A DNA stretch of 7,469 bases from Thermoanaerobacterium sp. (lineage in GTDB: Bacteria; Bacillota; Thermoanaerobacteria; Thermoanaerobacterales; Thermoanaerobacteraceae), in assembly GCA_029960905.1 (NCBI GenBank), contig JASBVU010000088.1:1-7469 (forward strand), read 5' to 3'. Of the stretch, positions 1 through 5,528 are shown piece after piece. The first letter of the stretch is position 1. Each line of letters begins with the position of its first letter. The notes under the pieces were generated by a model. The model saw nothing but the letters and a program-made list of their open reading frames with translations, was not told where the DNA came from and did no database searches. A program made the translations under genes and the position numbers.

Positions 1-435
1 AAAGGGTACAATTGCAACTCGATATTTGTCATCGATGACCCGTTAGCTAAGGACGAATTCATGAAGAATATTTACATTATGTCCGCATCTACTGCTAATA
101 TTACATTAAAAATATTGACCGTCGATGATTCAATAAAATTGTGGGAAAAGGATCATTACGACGGATTTAAAGTTATATTATTGTTTAAAAACATAAAAAC
201 AGTCAAAGACACAATTGAAAAAGGCTTGCCTATAAAGAAGCTGAATATTGGCGGCATAGCAAAAAGCGCCGACAGAAAATTCATAATACCGACTGTAAGC
301 CTTAACAAAGAAGAGACGGAATCACTTTTAGAACTTGAAAAAAATTATGGTGTGGAAATATTTTTCCAGACAGTACCTGAAAGCAAGAGAGTTGGACTTG
401 ACGCTGCACTTGGCGTGTTTAACATTAAGAAGTGA
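1..435 (+). CDS. PTS sugar transporter subunit IIB, mannose/fructose/sorbose family (5' end missing)
   Basis: The reading frame is open from base 1 to the TGA at 433-435, giving 144 residues; the true start lies left of the window. The family is about 155-165 aa long, so only the N-terminal ~15-20 residues should be missing, including the phosphorylated histidine of the HGQV motif, which cannot be checked here. Visible family marks are IFVIDDPLAKDEFMK near the left edge, matching the usual I(I/V)VDDxxAKDxFxK strand-turn-helix, then VILLFKN, GLPIKKLNIGG, AVSL-like TVSLNKEE and the closing VPESKRV. In the family this cytoplasmic subunit passes phosphate from IIA to the sugar as it enters through membrane subunits IIC and IID. 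The ATG at 61 is internal to the conserved fold and is not the start. No IIC or IID gene follows; they may lie upstream or have been lost. The substrate cannot be read from the sequence. Confidence 0.88.
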   Translation, partial: KGYNCNSIFVIDDPLAKDEFMKNIYIMSASTANITLKILTVDDSIKLWEKDHYDGFKVILLFKNIKTVKDTIEKGLPIKKLNIGGIAKSADRKFIIPTVSLNKEETESLLELEKNYGVEIFFQTVPESKRVGLDAALGVFNIKK

Positions 436-688
436 TTTTTGGTATTTTCCAGCAATCTACTATTGCAATGAAAAGCATTTAGGTATATACTGTAATCAAC
501 AAGATGATCCTGAGGAGTTTAGTTACGGTGAATTTGTTTTCAACCAACACCATGACAACGGGAATTTGGGTTCAATTACGTATGAAAAGCCCACATTTTT
601 AAGGGACTTCAGAAATAATTGACAGGATACCCACTTTAAAAGCGGGCTTGAAAACATAGCCGAACGGCTTCGCGGGATAGATTGGATG
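434..688 (+). pseudogene. Decayed 3' remnant of an unrecognised gene
   Basis: Directly after the PTS IIB stop, frame 2 reads DFWYFPAIYYCNEKHLGIYC and continues as a compositionally ordinary, acidic and aromatic protein ending ITYEKPTFLRDFRNN at the TGA at 620-622. In the same frame after that TGA, a further 22 sense codons ending RLRGIDWM run to the TAA at 689. There is no in-frame ATG or GTG after 434, and no ribosome site. The only upstream ATG in this frame (335) lies inside the IIB gene without a Shine-Dalgarno sequence. I read this as the tail of a gene whose 5' part was deleted, possibly with one nonsense mutation. I do not recognise the family; the aromatic, Asp/Glu-rich style recalls small immunity-type proteins, which is only an impression. 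It could also be chance open frame in non-coding DNA. Confidence 0.4.
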
Positions 689-690
689 TA

Positions 691-719
691 AAAAAACTGG
701 CAATTGCCGGTTTTTTTTT
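691..719 (+). terminator. Intrinsic terminator after the PTS IIB region
   Basis: Stem CTGGC (697-701), loop AATT, GCCGG (706-710) with one G-U pair, extended by A6 on the left and T9 on the right. The symmetric A and T tracts would let it work on both strands. It separates the PTS region from the kinase gene. Confidence 0.85.
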
Positions 720-728
720 ATACACAGA

Positions 729-757
729 TTTAAAAAGGTCTTCATTTGTAATATAAT
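729..757 (+). promoter_or_regulatory. Probable SigA-type promoter of the nucleoside kinase
   Basis: TTTAAA (729-734), 17-base spacer, then a perfect TATAAT (752-757). The -35 box matches TTGACA at four of six positions. The predicted transcript start near 764 would leave almost no leader and fall in or beside the ribosome site GAGGTG (765-770), so the true start may lie slightly elsewhere. Confidence 0.5.
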
Positions 758-775
758 TTAGGATGAGGTGATTTT

Positions 776-2419
776 ATGAATCTAAATATAGAAGGTACTG
801 TCTGTACTTTTCCAGATCATGTGACGCTTGAAGAAATATCAGAGCATTTTAAGGGCAACCATAAGTCTAGGATAGTTGCGGCAAAAGTGGATAATCTCAT
901 GGTTGATTTGTCTACAAAGGTAGACAGGGACTGTGAGATACAATTTGTCGATATGTCAACAGAAGAAGGGATGATGGTATACAGAAGAAGTCTTACATTT
1001 GTTTTGATTAAAGCGGTTAAAGACATCTTGCCGACTTCAAAGGTTACCATTGAGCACTCTTTAGGTAAAGGTTTGTACTGTGAAATTCATGGTTCTACTG
1101 TAAACAATAAAATTGTGCATGATATAAAGCATAGGATGAGAGAGATAATCGATGCAGATTGTCCAATAATAAAAAAGTATTTAGATAAGGAAAGTGCTAT
1201 AAATCTATTTTCGAAAGAAGGTTTAGAAGAAAAAGTAAGTCTTTTTAAATACAGCGATAAAGAAAAAATTCCTGTTTACTTTTGTGAAGATGTTGTAGAT
1301 TTTTTCTACAGTCCTTGTGTTCCATCTACAGGATATTTAAAGCTGTTTGATCTTATACTATACTTTCCAGGAGTGATACTTTTATTTCCTGAGCCAAAAA
1401 GACCAGATGTGCTTCCAGTATTTGAAGATGTCCCTAAATTGGCATCTGTATTTAAAGAAGCTGAGGAATGGGCAAATATACTTAATATAGGATATGTAGC
1501 GTCTTTAAATGATATGATTAAAAGTGGTAATGGAAGGGAGCTTGTCTTGATATCGGAAGCGCTTCATGAAAAGAAGATTGCCACTATAGCAGATCACATA
1601 TATCAGAATAAAATGATAAAGTTGGTCCTTATTGCAGGTCCTTCTTCATCTGGTAAGACGTCATTTGTTCACAGATTAAGTGTTCAGCTTAGAGTAAATG
1701 GATTAAAACCGCTTCCAATATCCCTTGACAATTATTTTTTGCCAAGAGAATTGACGCCAAAAGACGAATTTGGCAACTACAATTTTGAAACGATTGACGC
1801 TTTGGATTTAGAGCTTTTTAACGATCATATAATAAAACTTATGCAAGGTGAAGAAGTAGAGCTTCCGATTTTCAATTTTAAAAAAGGAGAAAGGGAAAAA
1901 AGCGGAAGAAAGGTTAAACTTGACAAAAATCACATAATCCTTGTGGAAGGCATACATGGTTTAAACGAAAAACTTACAAAGGATATACCAAAAGACAGCA
2001 AGTACAGAATATACATAAGCGCTTTGACACAGTTAAATCTTGATGAACATAACAGAATATCTACTACAGAGACGCGACTTTTAAGAAGGATTGTGAGAGA
2101 CAATCAATTTCGCTACAGTGATGCCGAAGAGACTATACTCATGTGGCCTTCCGTAAGGAAAGGCGAGGAAAACTATATTTTCCCGTACCAAGAAGATGCG
2201 GATATCATGTTTAATTCTTCGCTTCCTTATGAACTGCCTGTTATAAAGAAATACGCTGAGCCACTTTTAAAAGAAATAAATAAAGATAGCAGGGCTTTTT
2301 CAATTGCACAGGAGCTTTTAGAGATATTAAGTTACTTTGTAAATTTAGAAGATGAATCTGCCATACCTCCTAATTCGTTGATGAAAGAATTTATTGGAGG
2401 AAGCTGTTTAGATGTGTAA
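776..2419 (+). CDS. Nucleoside (uridine-type) kinase with TGS and ThrRS-like N-terminal domains
   Basis: This 547-aa protein starts at ATG 776, preceded by GGATGAGGTG. Residues 1-61 look like a TGS domain. Residues ~62-200 resemble the threonyl-tRNA synthetase second additional domain (YRRSLTFVLIKAVKDILP), but the HxxxH zinc/editing histidines are not there (RSLTF instead), so an editing activity is unlikely. The C-terminal half is a P-loop kinase of the uridine kinase/phosphoribulokinase family: Walker A GPSSSGKT at 288-295, then SLDNYF, NFETIDALDLELF, LPIFNFKKGERE, the LVEGIHGLN strand and ETRLLRRIVRDNQFR. The family phosphorylates a nucleoside with ATP or GTP in the cytoplasm; uridine salvage is the usual assumption for these fusions, but the substrate is not fixed by sequence. 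It is much longer than plain Udk (~210 aa), hence no gene symbol. The same architecture is known in thermophilic Clostridia and Thermotoga. It appears to be a single-gene unit. Confidence 0.88.
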   Translation: MNLNIEGTVCTFPDHVTLEEISEHFKGNHKSRIVAAKVDNLMVDLSTKVDRDCEIQFVDMSTEEGMMVYRRSLTFVLIKAVKDILPTSKVTIEHSLGKGLYCEIHGSTVNNKIVHDIKHRMREIIDADCPIIKKYLDKESAINLFSKEGLEEKVSLFKYSDKEKIPVYFCEDVVDFFYSPCVPSTGYLKLFDLILYFPGVILLFPEPKRPDVLPVFEDVPKLASVFKEAEEWANILNIGYVASLNDMIKSGNGRELVLISEALHEKKIATIADHIYQNKMIKLVLIAGPSSSGKTSFVHRLSVQLRVNGLKPLPISLDNYFLPRELTPKDEFGNYNFETIDALDLELFNDHIIKLMQGEEVELPIFNFKKGEREKSGRKVKLDKNHIILVEGIHGLNEKLTKDIPKDSKYRIYISALTQLNLDEHNRISTTETRLLRRIVRDNQFRYSDAEETILMWPSVRKGEENYIFPYQEDADIMFNSSLPYELPVIKKYAEPLLKEINKDSRAFSIAQELLEILSYFVNLEDESAIPPNSLMKEFIGGSCLDV

Positions 2420-2436
2420 AAAGTTCTAAAAAGGTA

Positions 2437-2465
2437 TTGAATTAATATATTATTAGTGCTAATAT
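2437..2465 (+). promoter_or_regulatory. Extended -10 promoter of the radical SAM gene
   Basis: TTGAAT (2437-2442), exactly 17 bases, then TAATAT (2460-2465) preceded by TGC (2457-2459), which forms an extended -10 element. A start near 2472 gives a leader of about 58 nt before the ATG at 2530. Confidence 0.65.
2451..2464. promoter_or_regulatory. 14-base inverted repeat on the -10 box: possible operator
   Basis: TATTAG-TG-CTAATA has perfect 6-base arms around a 2-base centre. It covers the extended TG and five bases of the -10 hexamer, so a bound protein would block RNA polymerase. The T7 run after it (from 2464) also allows a second reading as a weak, all-AU-rich terminator for the kinase gene. 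I favour the operator reading because the arms are short and the loop is tight, but the binding protein is unknown. Confidence 0.4.
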
Positions 2466-2529
2466 TTTTTTAAGAAGAATTTTGGTCTTTTTGGTATTTT
2501 TAAATTTATTGGTATAAGGAGGAGATATT

Positions 2530-3870
2530 ATGAACATTATCGATCCGGTTGTTGGAGCCATTATCAATTACATCGACAAAGATCCCGAAAAAAATCTTCA
2601 AGTAATGGCCAATCTAATGTTAAAGATAGCTGTACTGCCGAATCACAGAGAGCAAATAGAAAGCGTAAAGTCGTTTTTAGACGACAAGGACAGCAACTGG
2701 TACAAGTTCACAGTCAAAGGAATAAAAAATATTGACAAGAACATCTTGAAGACACTTATGATAAACTTCCTTGTAAACGCCAGCCTTAAAGGCATCCCGA
2801 AGCAGCAAGAATGGGAACAAAAGCTAGATGCCAATGTTCCGTGGGCGATACTGATGGATCCTACTGAAGCTTGCAATCTAAATTGTGTAGGCTGTTGGGC
2901 AGGAAAGTACAACCCTCACAATCTATCATTTGAGACTATGGATAGAGTATGCAAAGAGGCAGAAGAACTTGGAGTTTATTTTATAGTTCTGTCTGGCGGT
3001 GAGCCAACTGTCAGGATGAAAGACATAATAAAGCTTGCTGAAAATCACAGAAACCAAGTATTTCATCTCTTTACAAACGGCACGCTTATAGATGAAGACA
3101 TGGTAAAGGAAGTCAAAAGGGTAGGAAACATAACATTTGCAATAAGCATTAACGGCTTAAAAGACAAAAATGACGAAATAAGAGGTCAAGGCACTTTTGA
3201 TAAAGTGATGAAGGCCATGGATCTTATGAGAGAAAATGGAGTATTATTCGGTTACTCTGCTACATACACCAAAACCAATATTGAAGAAATATTTAGCGAT
3301 GAGTTTGTAGACATGATGATAGACAAGGGTGCTTATTTTGCTTGGTACTTCACGTACATTCCAGTAGGAAAAGATCCAGATGTAAAATTTATGGTATCGC
3401 CTGAACAAAGAAAATACGCTTATGAAAGGATAAACTATATAAGAGCTACGAAAGAGCTGTTTGCTATCGACTTTTGGAATGACGGTGAATTCAGCGGAGG
3501 ATGCATAGCAGGAGGTAAGAGATATCTCCACATAAATGCAGCAGGCGATGTTGAGCCATGTGCTTTCATCCATTACGCCAATGTCAACATAAATGATGTA
3601 AGCTTGAAAGAAGCGCTTATGTCACCAATAATGAAAGCGTATAGAAAGCGGATGCCATTTAATCAAAATCATTTGAGGCCATGTCCACTTATAGACAACC
3701 CAGAAGAGCTTTTAAATATAGTGAGAGAATCCAAGGCAAGGCACACAGAAAACAGCGATGCCTCACATATTGAAAACTTGTACAGCGATTTAGAGAAAGT
3801 TGCAGAAAGATGGGGAGAAGTAGCGGATGATATCTGGAATTCAAAGACATCTTTCAAAAAAGAAGCTTGA
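2530..3870 (+). CDS. Radical SAM protein with C-terminal twitch/SPASM-like cluster motif
   Basis: This 446-aa protein starts at ATG 2530 behind AAGGAGGAG. Residues 1-105 form a helical N-terminal extension. The radical SAM core opens with CNLNCVGC (C115, C119, C122, the CX3CX2C that binds the [4Fe-4S]/SAM cluster), followed by LSGGEP (155-159), the TNGTLID turn (182-188) and AISINGL. After the core, C325-x13-G339-x4-C344 fits the SPASM/twitch CX9-15GX4C pattern. C385 in LRPCPLIDNP is probably another ligand, so one auxiliary iron-sulphur cluster is likely. The family is widespread in anaerobic Clostridia and usually annotated only as radical SAM protein. Its reaction is not visible here. One possibility is a role in long-chain membrane-spanning (diabolic acid type) lipid synthesis, for which radical SAM enzymes have been proposed in such bacteria; I cannot confirm it. 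The next gene is a regulator that starts within 51 bases. Confidence 0.9.
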   Translation: MNIIDPVVGAIINYIDKDPEKNLQVMANLMLKIAVLPNHREQIESVKSFLDDKDSNWYKFTVKGIKNIDKNILKTLMINFLVNASLKGIPKQQEWEQKLDANVPWAILMDPTEACNLNCVGCWAGKYNPHNLSFETMDRVCKEAEELGVYFIVLSGGEPTVRMKDIIKLAENHRNQVFHLFTNGTLIDEDMVKEVKRVGNITFAISINGLKDKNDEIRGQGTFDKVMKAMDLMRENGVLFGYSATYTKTNIEEIFSDEFVDMMIDKGAYFAWYFTYIPVGKDPDVKFMVSPEQRKYAYERINYIRATKELFAIDFWNDGEFSGGCIAGGKRYLHINAAGDVEPCAFIHYANVNINDVSLKEALMSPIMKAYRKRMPFNQNHLRPCPLIDNPEELLNIVRESKARHTENSDASHIENLYSDLEKVAERWGEVADDIWNSKTSFKKEA

Positions 3871-3895
3871 CTGTGCATGCAAAATACCCTATTAT
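3867..3895 (+). promoter_or_regulatory. Promoter of the winged-helix regulator, overlapping the previous stop codon
   Basis: TTGACT (3867-3872) lies over the TGA stop (3868-3870) of the radical SAM gene. After a 17-base spacer comes TATTAT (3890-3895), overlapped by a perfect TATAAT at 3893-3898 (20-base spacing). A start near 3902 gives a leader of about 19 nt to the GTG at 3921. The 8-base palindrome TGCATGCA (3874-3881) sits in the spacer. Confidence 0.6.
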
Positions 3896-3909
3896 AATGA
3901 GAGAGAAAT

Positions 3910-3915
3910 GGGGTG
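3910..3915 (+). promoter_or_regulatory. Ribosome site GGGGTG that supports the GTG start at 3921
   Basis: GGGGTG lies 5 bases before GTG 3921. It is weaker than the AGGAGG sites of the neighbours, consistent with modest expression of a regulator. Neither the in-frame TTG at 3867 nor the ATG at 3897 has a comparable site, and both fall on promoter sequence. Confidence 0.5.
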
Positions 3916-3920
3916 TTTGT

Positions 3921-4580
3921 GTGCCTTTAACAAAGAGAAAGGTAGACTTTTTGGAAACACTTATAAAGCTTTATGACAAAGAAAAAGCTCCTGTACACTA
4001 TGCTGACGTTGCAAATTTTATGGGCATAAGCAAATGGACTGCCTACGATATGCTTACAGAGTTAGAAGAACTGGGATATGTGAAGCGGCAGTATTTTCTT
4101 GGTGAAGATAAATCTATGGGTAGATCTATATTGGTTTACATACCTAATGAAAATGCTTATGATGTGGTAAATAAAAGCAGCATACATGAGTGGAACAGCG
4201 TAAAAGAAGTCTTATTAAATGTGATCAAAAAAAATGATGATTCAATATCAGTGGATGATTTTATGAATGAAAAAAAAGCTGCGCTAAAACCTCTTAAGTT
4301 TTGTGCTTATGCCTTAACAACACTGCTTTTACAGATTAAGACACTTGATGCAGCAATAATTGAAAATATAAAAAATTCCATAAACATTAATGGCACTGAA
4401 GCTCCTGTGATTTTGTTTGTGGGAATCGTAATTGGATTCTACATCGATTATTATTTGACCAGTGAAAGCAGGAAAGTTTTTGAGAAGGTTAATATCTTCC
4501 ACAAGTATATAAAAGAGTTAAGCACAAATGACAAGACATTGTTAAATAACTTTTTGAAAGAATCACTTTTGTACATTTAA
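3921..4580 (+). CDS. Winged-helix transcriptional regulator with hydrophobic C-terminal domain
   Basis: From the GTG at 3921 this is a 219-aa protein. Residues ~8-60 form a winged helix-turn-helix: VHYADVANFMGIS (25-37) is the first helix and turn, KWTAYDMLTELEELGYVKR (38-56) the recognition helix and wing entry. This style is seen in Lrp/MarR/DtxR-like regulators, and I cannot place it in a named family. Residues ~90-219 look helical. They contain two hydrophobic stretches, KFCAYALTTLLL (126-137) and APVILFVGIVIGFYI (161-175), the latter long enough to enter a membrane or to line a pocket for a lipid-like ligand. The frame opens further back to a TTG at 3867, but that would put the promoter inside the gene. 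Its place after the radical SAM gene suggests that it may control that gene and possibly itself. A terminator follows at once. Confidence 0.78.
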   Translation: MPLTKRKVDFLETLIKLYDKEKAPVHYADVANFMGISKWTAYDMLTELEELGYVKRQYFLGEDKSMGRSILVYIPNENAYDVVNKSSIHEWNSVKEVLLNVIKKNDDSISVDDFMNEKKAALKPLKFCAYALTTLLLQIKTLDAAIIENIKNSININGTEAPVILFVGIVIGFYIDYYLTSESRKVFEKVNIFHKYIKELSTNDKTLLNNFLKESLLYI

Positions 4581-4600
4581 GACCGTTTAGGTCTTTTTTT
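4579..4600 (+). terminator. Intrinsic terminator after the regulator gene
   Basis: Perfect 6-bp stem AAGACC (4579-4584), loop GTTTA, GGTCTT (4590-4595), followed by T5. It overlaps the last two bases of the regulator stop codon and ends the radical SAM/regulator unit. Confidence 0.85.
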
Positions 4601-4601
4601 G

Positions 4602-4607
4602 TATAAT
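4602..4607 (+). promoter_or_regulatory. Possible -10 box for the 66-aa protein gene
   Basis: A perfect TATAAT lies just after the terminator T-run and 42 bases before the ATG at 4649. No good -35 box is found at 16-18 bases, since that position is taken by the terminator stem, so the call is weak. Some promoter is expected here because the terminator cuts off upstream transcription. Confidence 0.3.
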
Positions 4608-4648
4608 AAAAGTTTTTTTTAAGAAACTAAATCTAGGAGGTGCTTTTT

Positions 4649-4849
4649 ATGAACAGAGAAAAAGAGATAAGTGAGATAATGGATTTTGTCGAAAGGTACA
4701 AAGAATCAATGGCCAGTCAAATGGTAGTGTCGCGGATTTTAGGCGATAAAGGCGCTAAAGTAAATGAAGAAACTATTGACAAATTAAAAAACAGGATTGT
4801 AAATGCAGCGGAAGATGATTTAGAAGCGTGTTACTATATAATAAAATAA
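4649..4849 (+). CDS. Small unrecognised protein, 66 aa
   Basis: The ATG at 4649 is placed 6 bases after a strong AGGAGGTG (4635-4642). An in-frame GTG at 4640 is part of that ribosome site, so it is rejected as the start. The product begins MNREKEISEIMDFVERYKES and is mostly charged and probably all helical, with a short GDKGAKVNEE turn in the middle and a single cysteine near the end (EACYYIIK). There is no signal peptide, membrane segment or metal-binding cluster. The strong ribosome site and coding-like codon use make it a real gene. I do not recognise the family. It lies between the regulator terminator and the ferredoxin gene, 63 bases ahead of the latter with no terminator between them, so the two may be partly co-transcribed. 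No function can be assigned. Confidence 0.75.
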   Translation: MNREKEISEIMDFVERYKESMASQMVVSRILGDKGAKVNEETIDKLKNRIVNAAEDDLEACYYIIK

Positions 4850-4861
4850 ATATTTTGTTTT

Positions 4862-4892
4862 TTGCAAAAATATGATATATTAGATGTATAAA
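4862..4892 (+). promoter_or_regulatory. Possible promoter of the ferredoxin gene
   Basis: TTGCAA (4862-4867) and TATAAA (4887-4892) are 19 bases apart, slightly long. The area is very AT-rich, so chance matches are easy. Confidence 0.4.
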
Positions 4893-4912
4893 ATAGCATA
4901 GGAGGTAAAACT

Positions 4913-5101
4913 ATGAAAGTATATGTAGATCAAGATTTATGCATAGCTTGTGGTCTTTGCATCGATACATGTCCAGCGGTTTTTGACTGGAATGACGAAG
5001 GTAAATCGCAGGCAATAGTTGATGAAGTGCCTGAAGGTGAAGAACAAGTTTGTCGCGATTCTATAGATGGTTGCCCTACTGAGGCAATAAAAGAAATATA
5101 A
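4913..5101 (+). CDS. [4Fe-4S] mono-cluster ferredoxin
   Basis: This 62-aa protein starts at ATG 4913 behind GGAGGT. The cysteine pattern is C10-x2-C13-x2-C16-x3-C20-P with C47 and C54-P. By comparison with Thermotoga and Desulfovibrio mono-cluster ferredoxins, C10, C13, C16 and C54 would bind one [4Fe-4S] cluster, while C20 and C47 are placed to form the known structural disulfide. The second cluster motif of clostridial 2[4Fe-4S] ferredoxins is absent. It is a small acidic cytoplasmic electron carrier (many Asp and Glu), low potential in the family. A plausible partner in the same window is the radical SAM enzyme, which needs reducing electrons, but nothing in the sequence links them directly, and ferredoxins serve many enzymes. 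No terminator follows the gene, so reading into the spore-protein gene is possible. Confidence 0.93.
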   Translation: MKVYVDQDLCIACGLCIDTCPAVFDWNDEGKSQAIVDEVPEGEEQVCRDSIDGCPTEAIKEI

Positions 5102-5104
5102 GTT

Positions 5105-5133
5105 TTGACAAATATATAAGTTTGGGATATATA
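5105..5133 (+). promoter_or_regulatory. Strong promoter-like site before the spore protein gene
   Basis: Perfect TTGACA (5105-5110), 17-base spacer, TATATA (5128-5133). The hexamers are SigA-like. Genes of this spore-protein class are normally read by SigG, and I do not see a clear SigG pair (GHATR, CATNHTA) here. The predicted start near 5140 falls inside the left arm of the hairpin at 5133-5164. Confidence 0.6.
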
Positions 5134-5164
5134 CCTTCGCTGGAGGAAAAATAAAAGCGGAGGT
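5133..5164 (+). promoter_or_regulatory. Hairpin that buries the ribosome site of the spore protein gene
   Basis: ACCTTCGCT (5133-5141) pairs with AGCGGAGGT (5156-5164): nine base pairs, one of them G-U, around a 14-base A-rich loop that itself holds a GGAGG. The right arm contains most of the ribosome site GGAGGTG (5159-5165), eight bases before the ATG at 5174. There is no T-run directly after the stem, so it is not a plain terminator. Confidence 0.55.
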
Positions 5165-5173
5165 GTTTTTTCT

Positions 5174-5392
5174 ATGTCAAAGAAAAAGAAATTGTATAAA
5201 AAAGCGGAAGACGAGCTTAAAAGTTTAAAGGAAGAAGTTTCCAGAGAATTACATCTTGATGATGATATCGAAAGACGTGGCTATGAAAACATGACTACCA
5301 GAGAAGTTGGGAAAATCGGTGGCAACATGGTCAAAAAGATGATTAAATACGCTGAAAAACAGATGGATGAAAAAGATGGCAAGATAGATTGA
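5174..5392 (+). CDS. Divergent alpha/beta-type small acid-soluble spore protein
   Basis: This 72-aa protein starts at ATG 5174 behind GGAGGTG. It carries both alpha/beta SASP signatures: LKEEVSREL (18-26), which matches the K-x-E-(I/V)-A-x-E-L region where the germination protease GPR cuts, and TTREVGKIGGNMVKKMIKYAE (41-61), matching the canonical TSRxNGxxGGxMVKRMIxxAE. It departs from the major SASPs in a Lys-rich N-terminus, in DDDIERRGYEN before the second motif and in V45 where Asn is usual, so it is a minor, SspF-like member. In the family these proteins coat DNA in the forespore and protect it from UV and heat, then serve as an amino-acid store on germination. This is the clearest sign that the host forms spores. 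Its leader has an unusual hairpin. A terminator follows. Confidence 0.82.
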   Translation: MSKKKKLYKKAEDELKSLKEEVSRELHLDDDIERRGYENMTTREVGKIGGNMVKKMIKYAEKQMDEKDGKID

Positions 5393-5398
5393 TATTAG

Positions 5399-5427
5399 GC
5401 TGAAGGATGTCCTTCAGCTAATTATTT
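5399..5427 (+). terminator. Probable terminator after the spore protein gene
   Basis: Stem GCTGAAGGA (5399-5407), TG, TCCTTCAGC (5410-5418) is nine perfect pairs if the 2-base turn is counted, eight with a 4-base loop. The tail TAATTATTTAT is T-rich rather than an unbroken T-run, which lowers confidence slightly. Confidence 0.68.
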
Positions 5428-5444
5428 ATAAATAACTCCTATCA

Positions 5445-5450
5445 TATAAT
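5445..5450 (+). promoter_or_regulatory. Possible -10 box of the Lon-like protease gene
   Basis: A perfect TATAAT lies 79 bases before the ATG at 5529 and just after the upstream terminator. The -35 position (near 5422, TTATTT) is poor. The wider CATATAAT also resembles a sporulation SigE -10 box (CATACANT) with one mismatch, so a sporulation promoter is an open alternative. Confidence 0.3.
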
Positions 5451-5528
5451 GAAGCAAGCGATTTGTAATGTAAAAGAAGGGAAAAAAGCGCTTGTGTCGA
5501 ATTCTTATTTATAAAAGGAGGGCTTTGA

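Noticed and set aside
335..433. ATG at 335 as start of the fragment in frame 2
   Set aside because: It has no ribosome site and lies wholly inside the conserved IIB frame, so the overlapping part is a shadow.
817..1050. Minus-strand open frame inside the kinase gene
   Set aside because: It is a shadow of the TGS/ThrRS-like coding region.
3244..3573. Open minus-strand frames inside the radical SAM gene (also 2643-2912 and 3669-3878)
   Set aside because: They are antisense to a well-supported protein, with cysteine-rich, low-sense translations and no ribosome sites.
3867..3920. Longer regulator starting at TTG 3867 or ATG 3897
   Set aside because: These starts would overlap the -35/-10 boxes, lack a ribosome site and add residues that do not look conserved. 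GTG 3921 fits better.
4850..4873. AT-rich inverted repeat ATATTTTG/CAAAAATAT after the 66-aa gene, including TTTTTGCAAAAA
   Set aside because: The stem is almost all A-T with a bulge and is not followed by a T-run, so I do not call a terminator. A binding site cannot be excluded but has no support.
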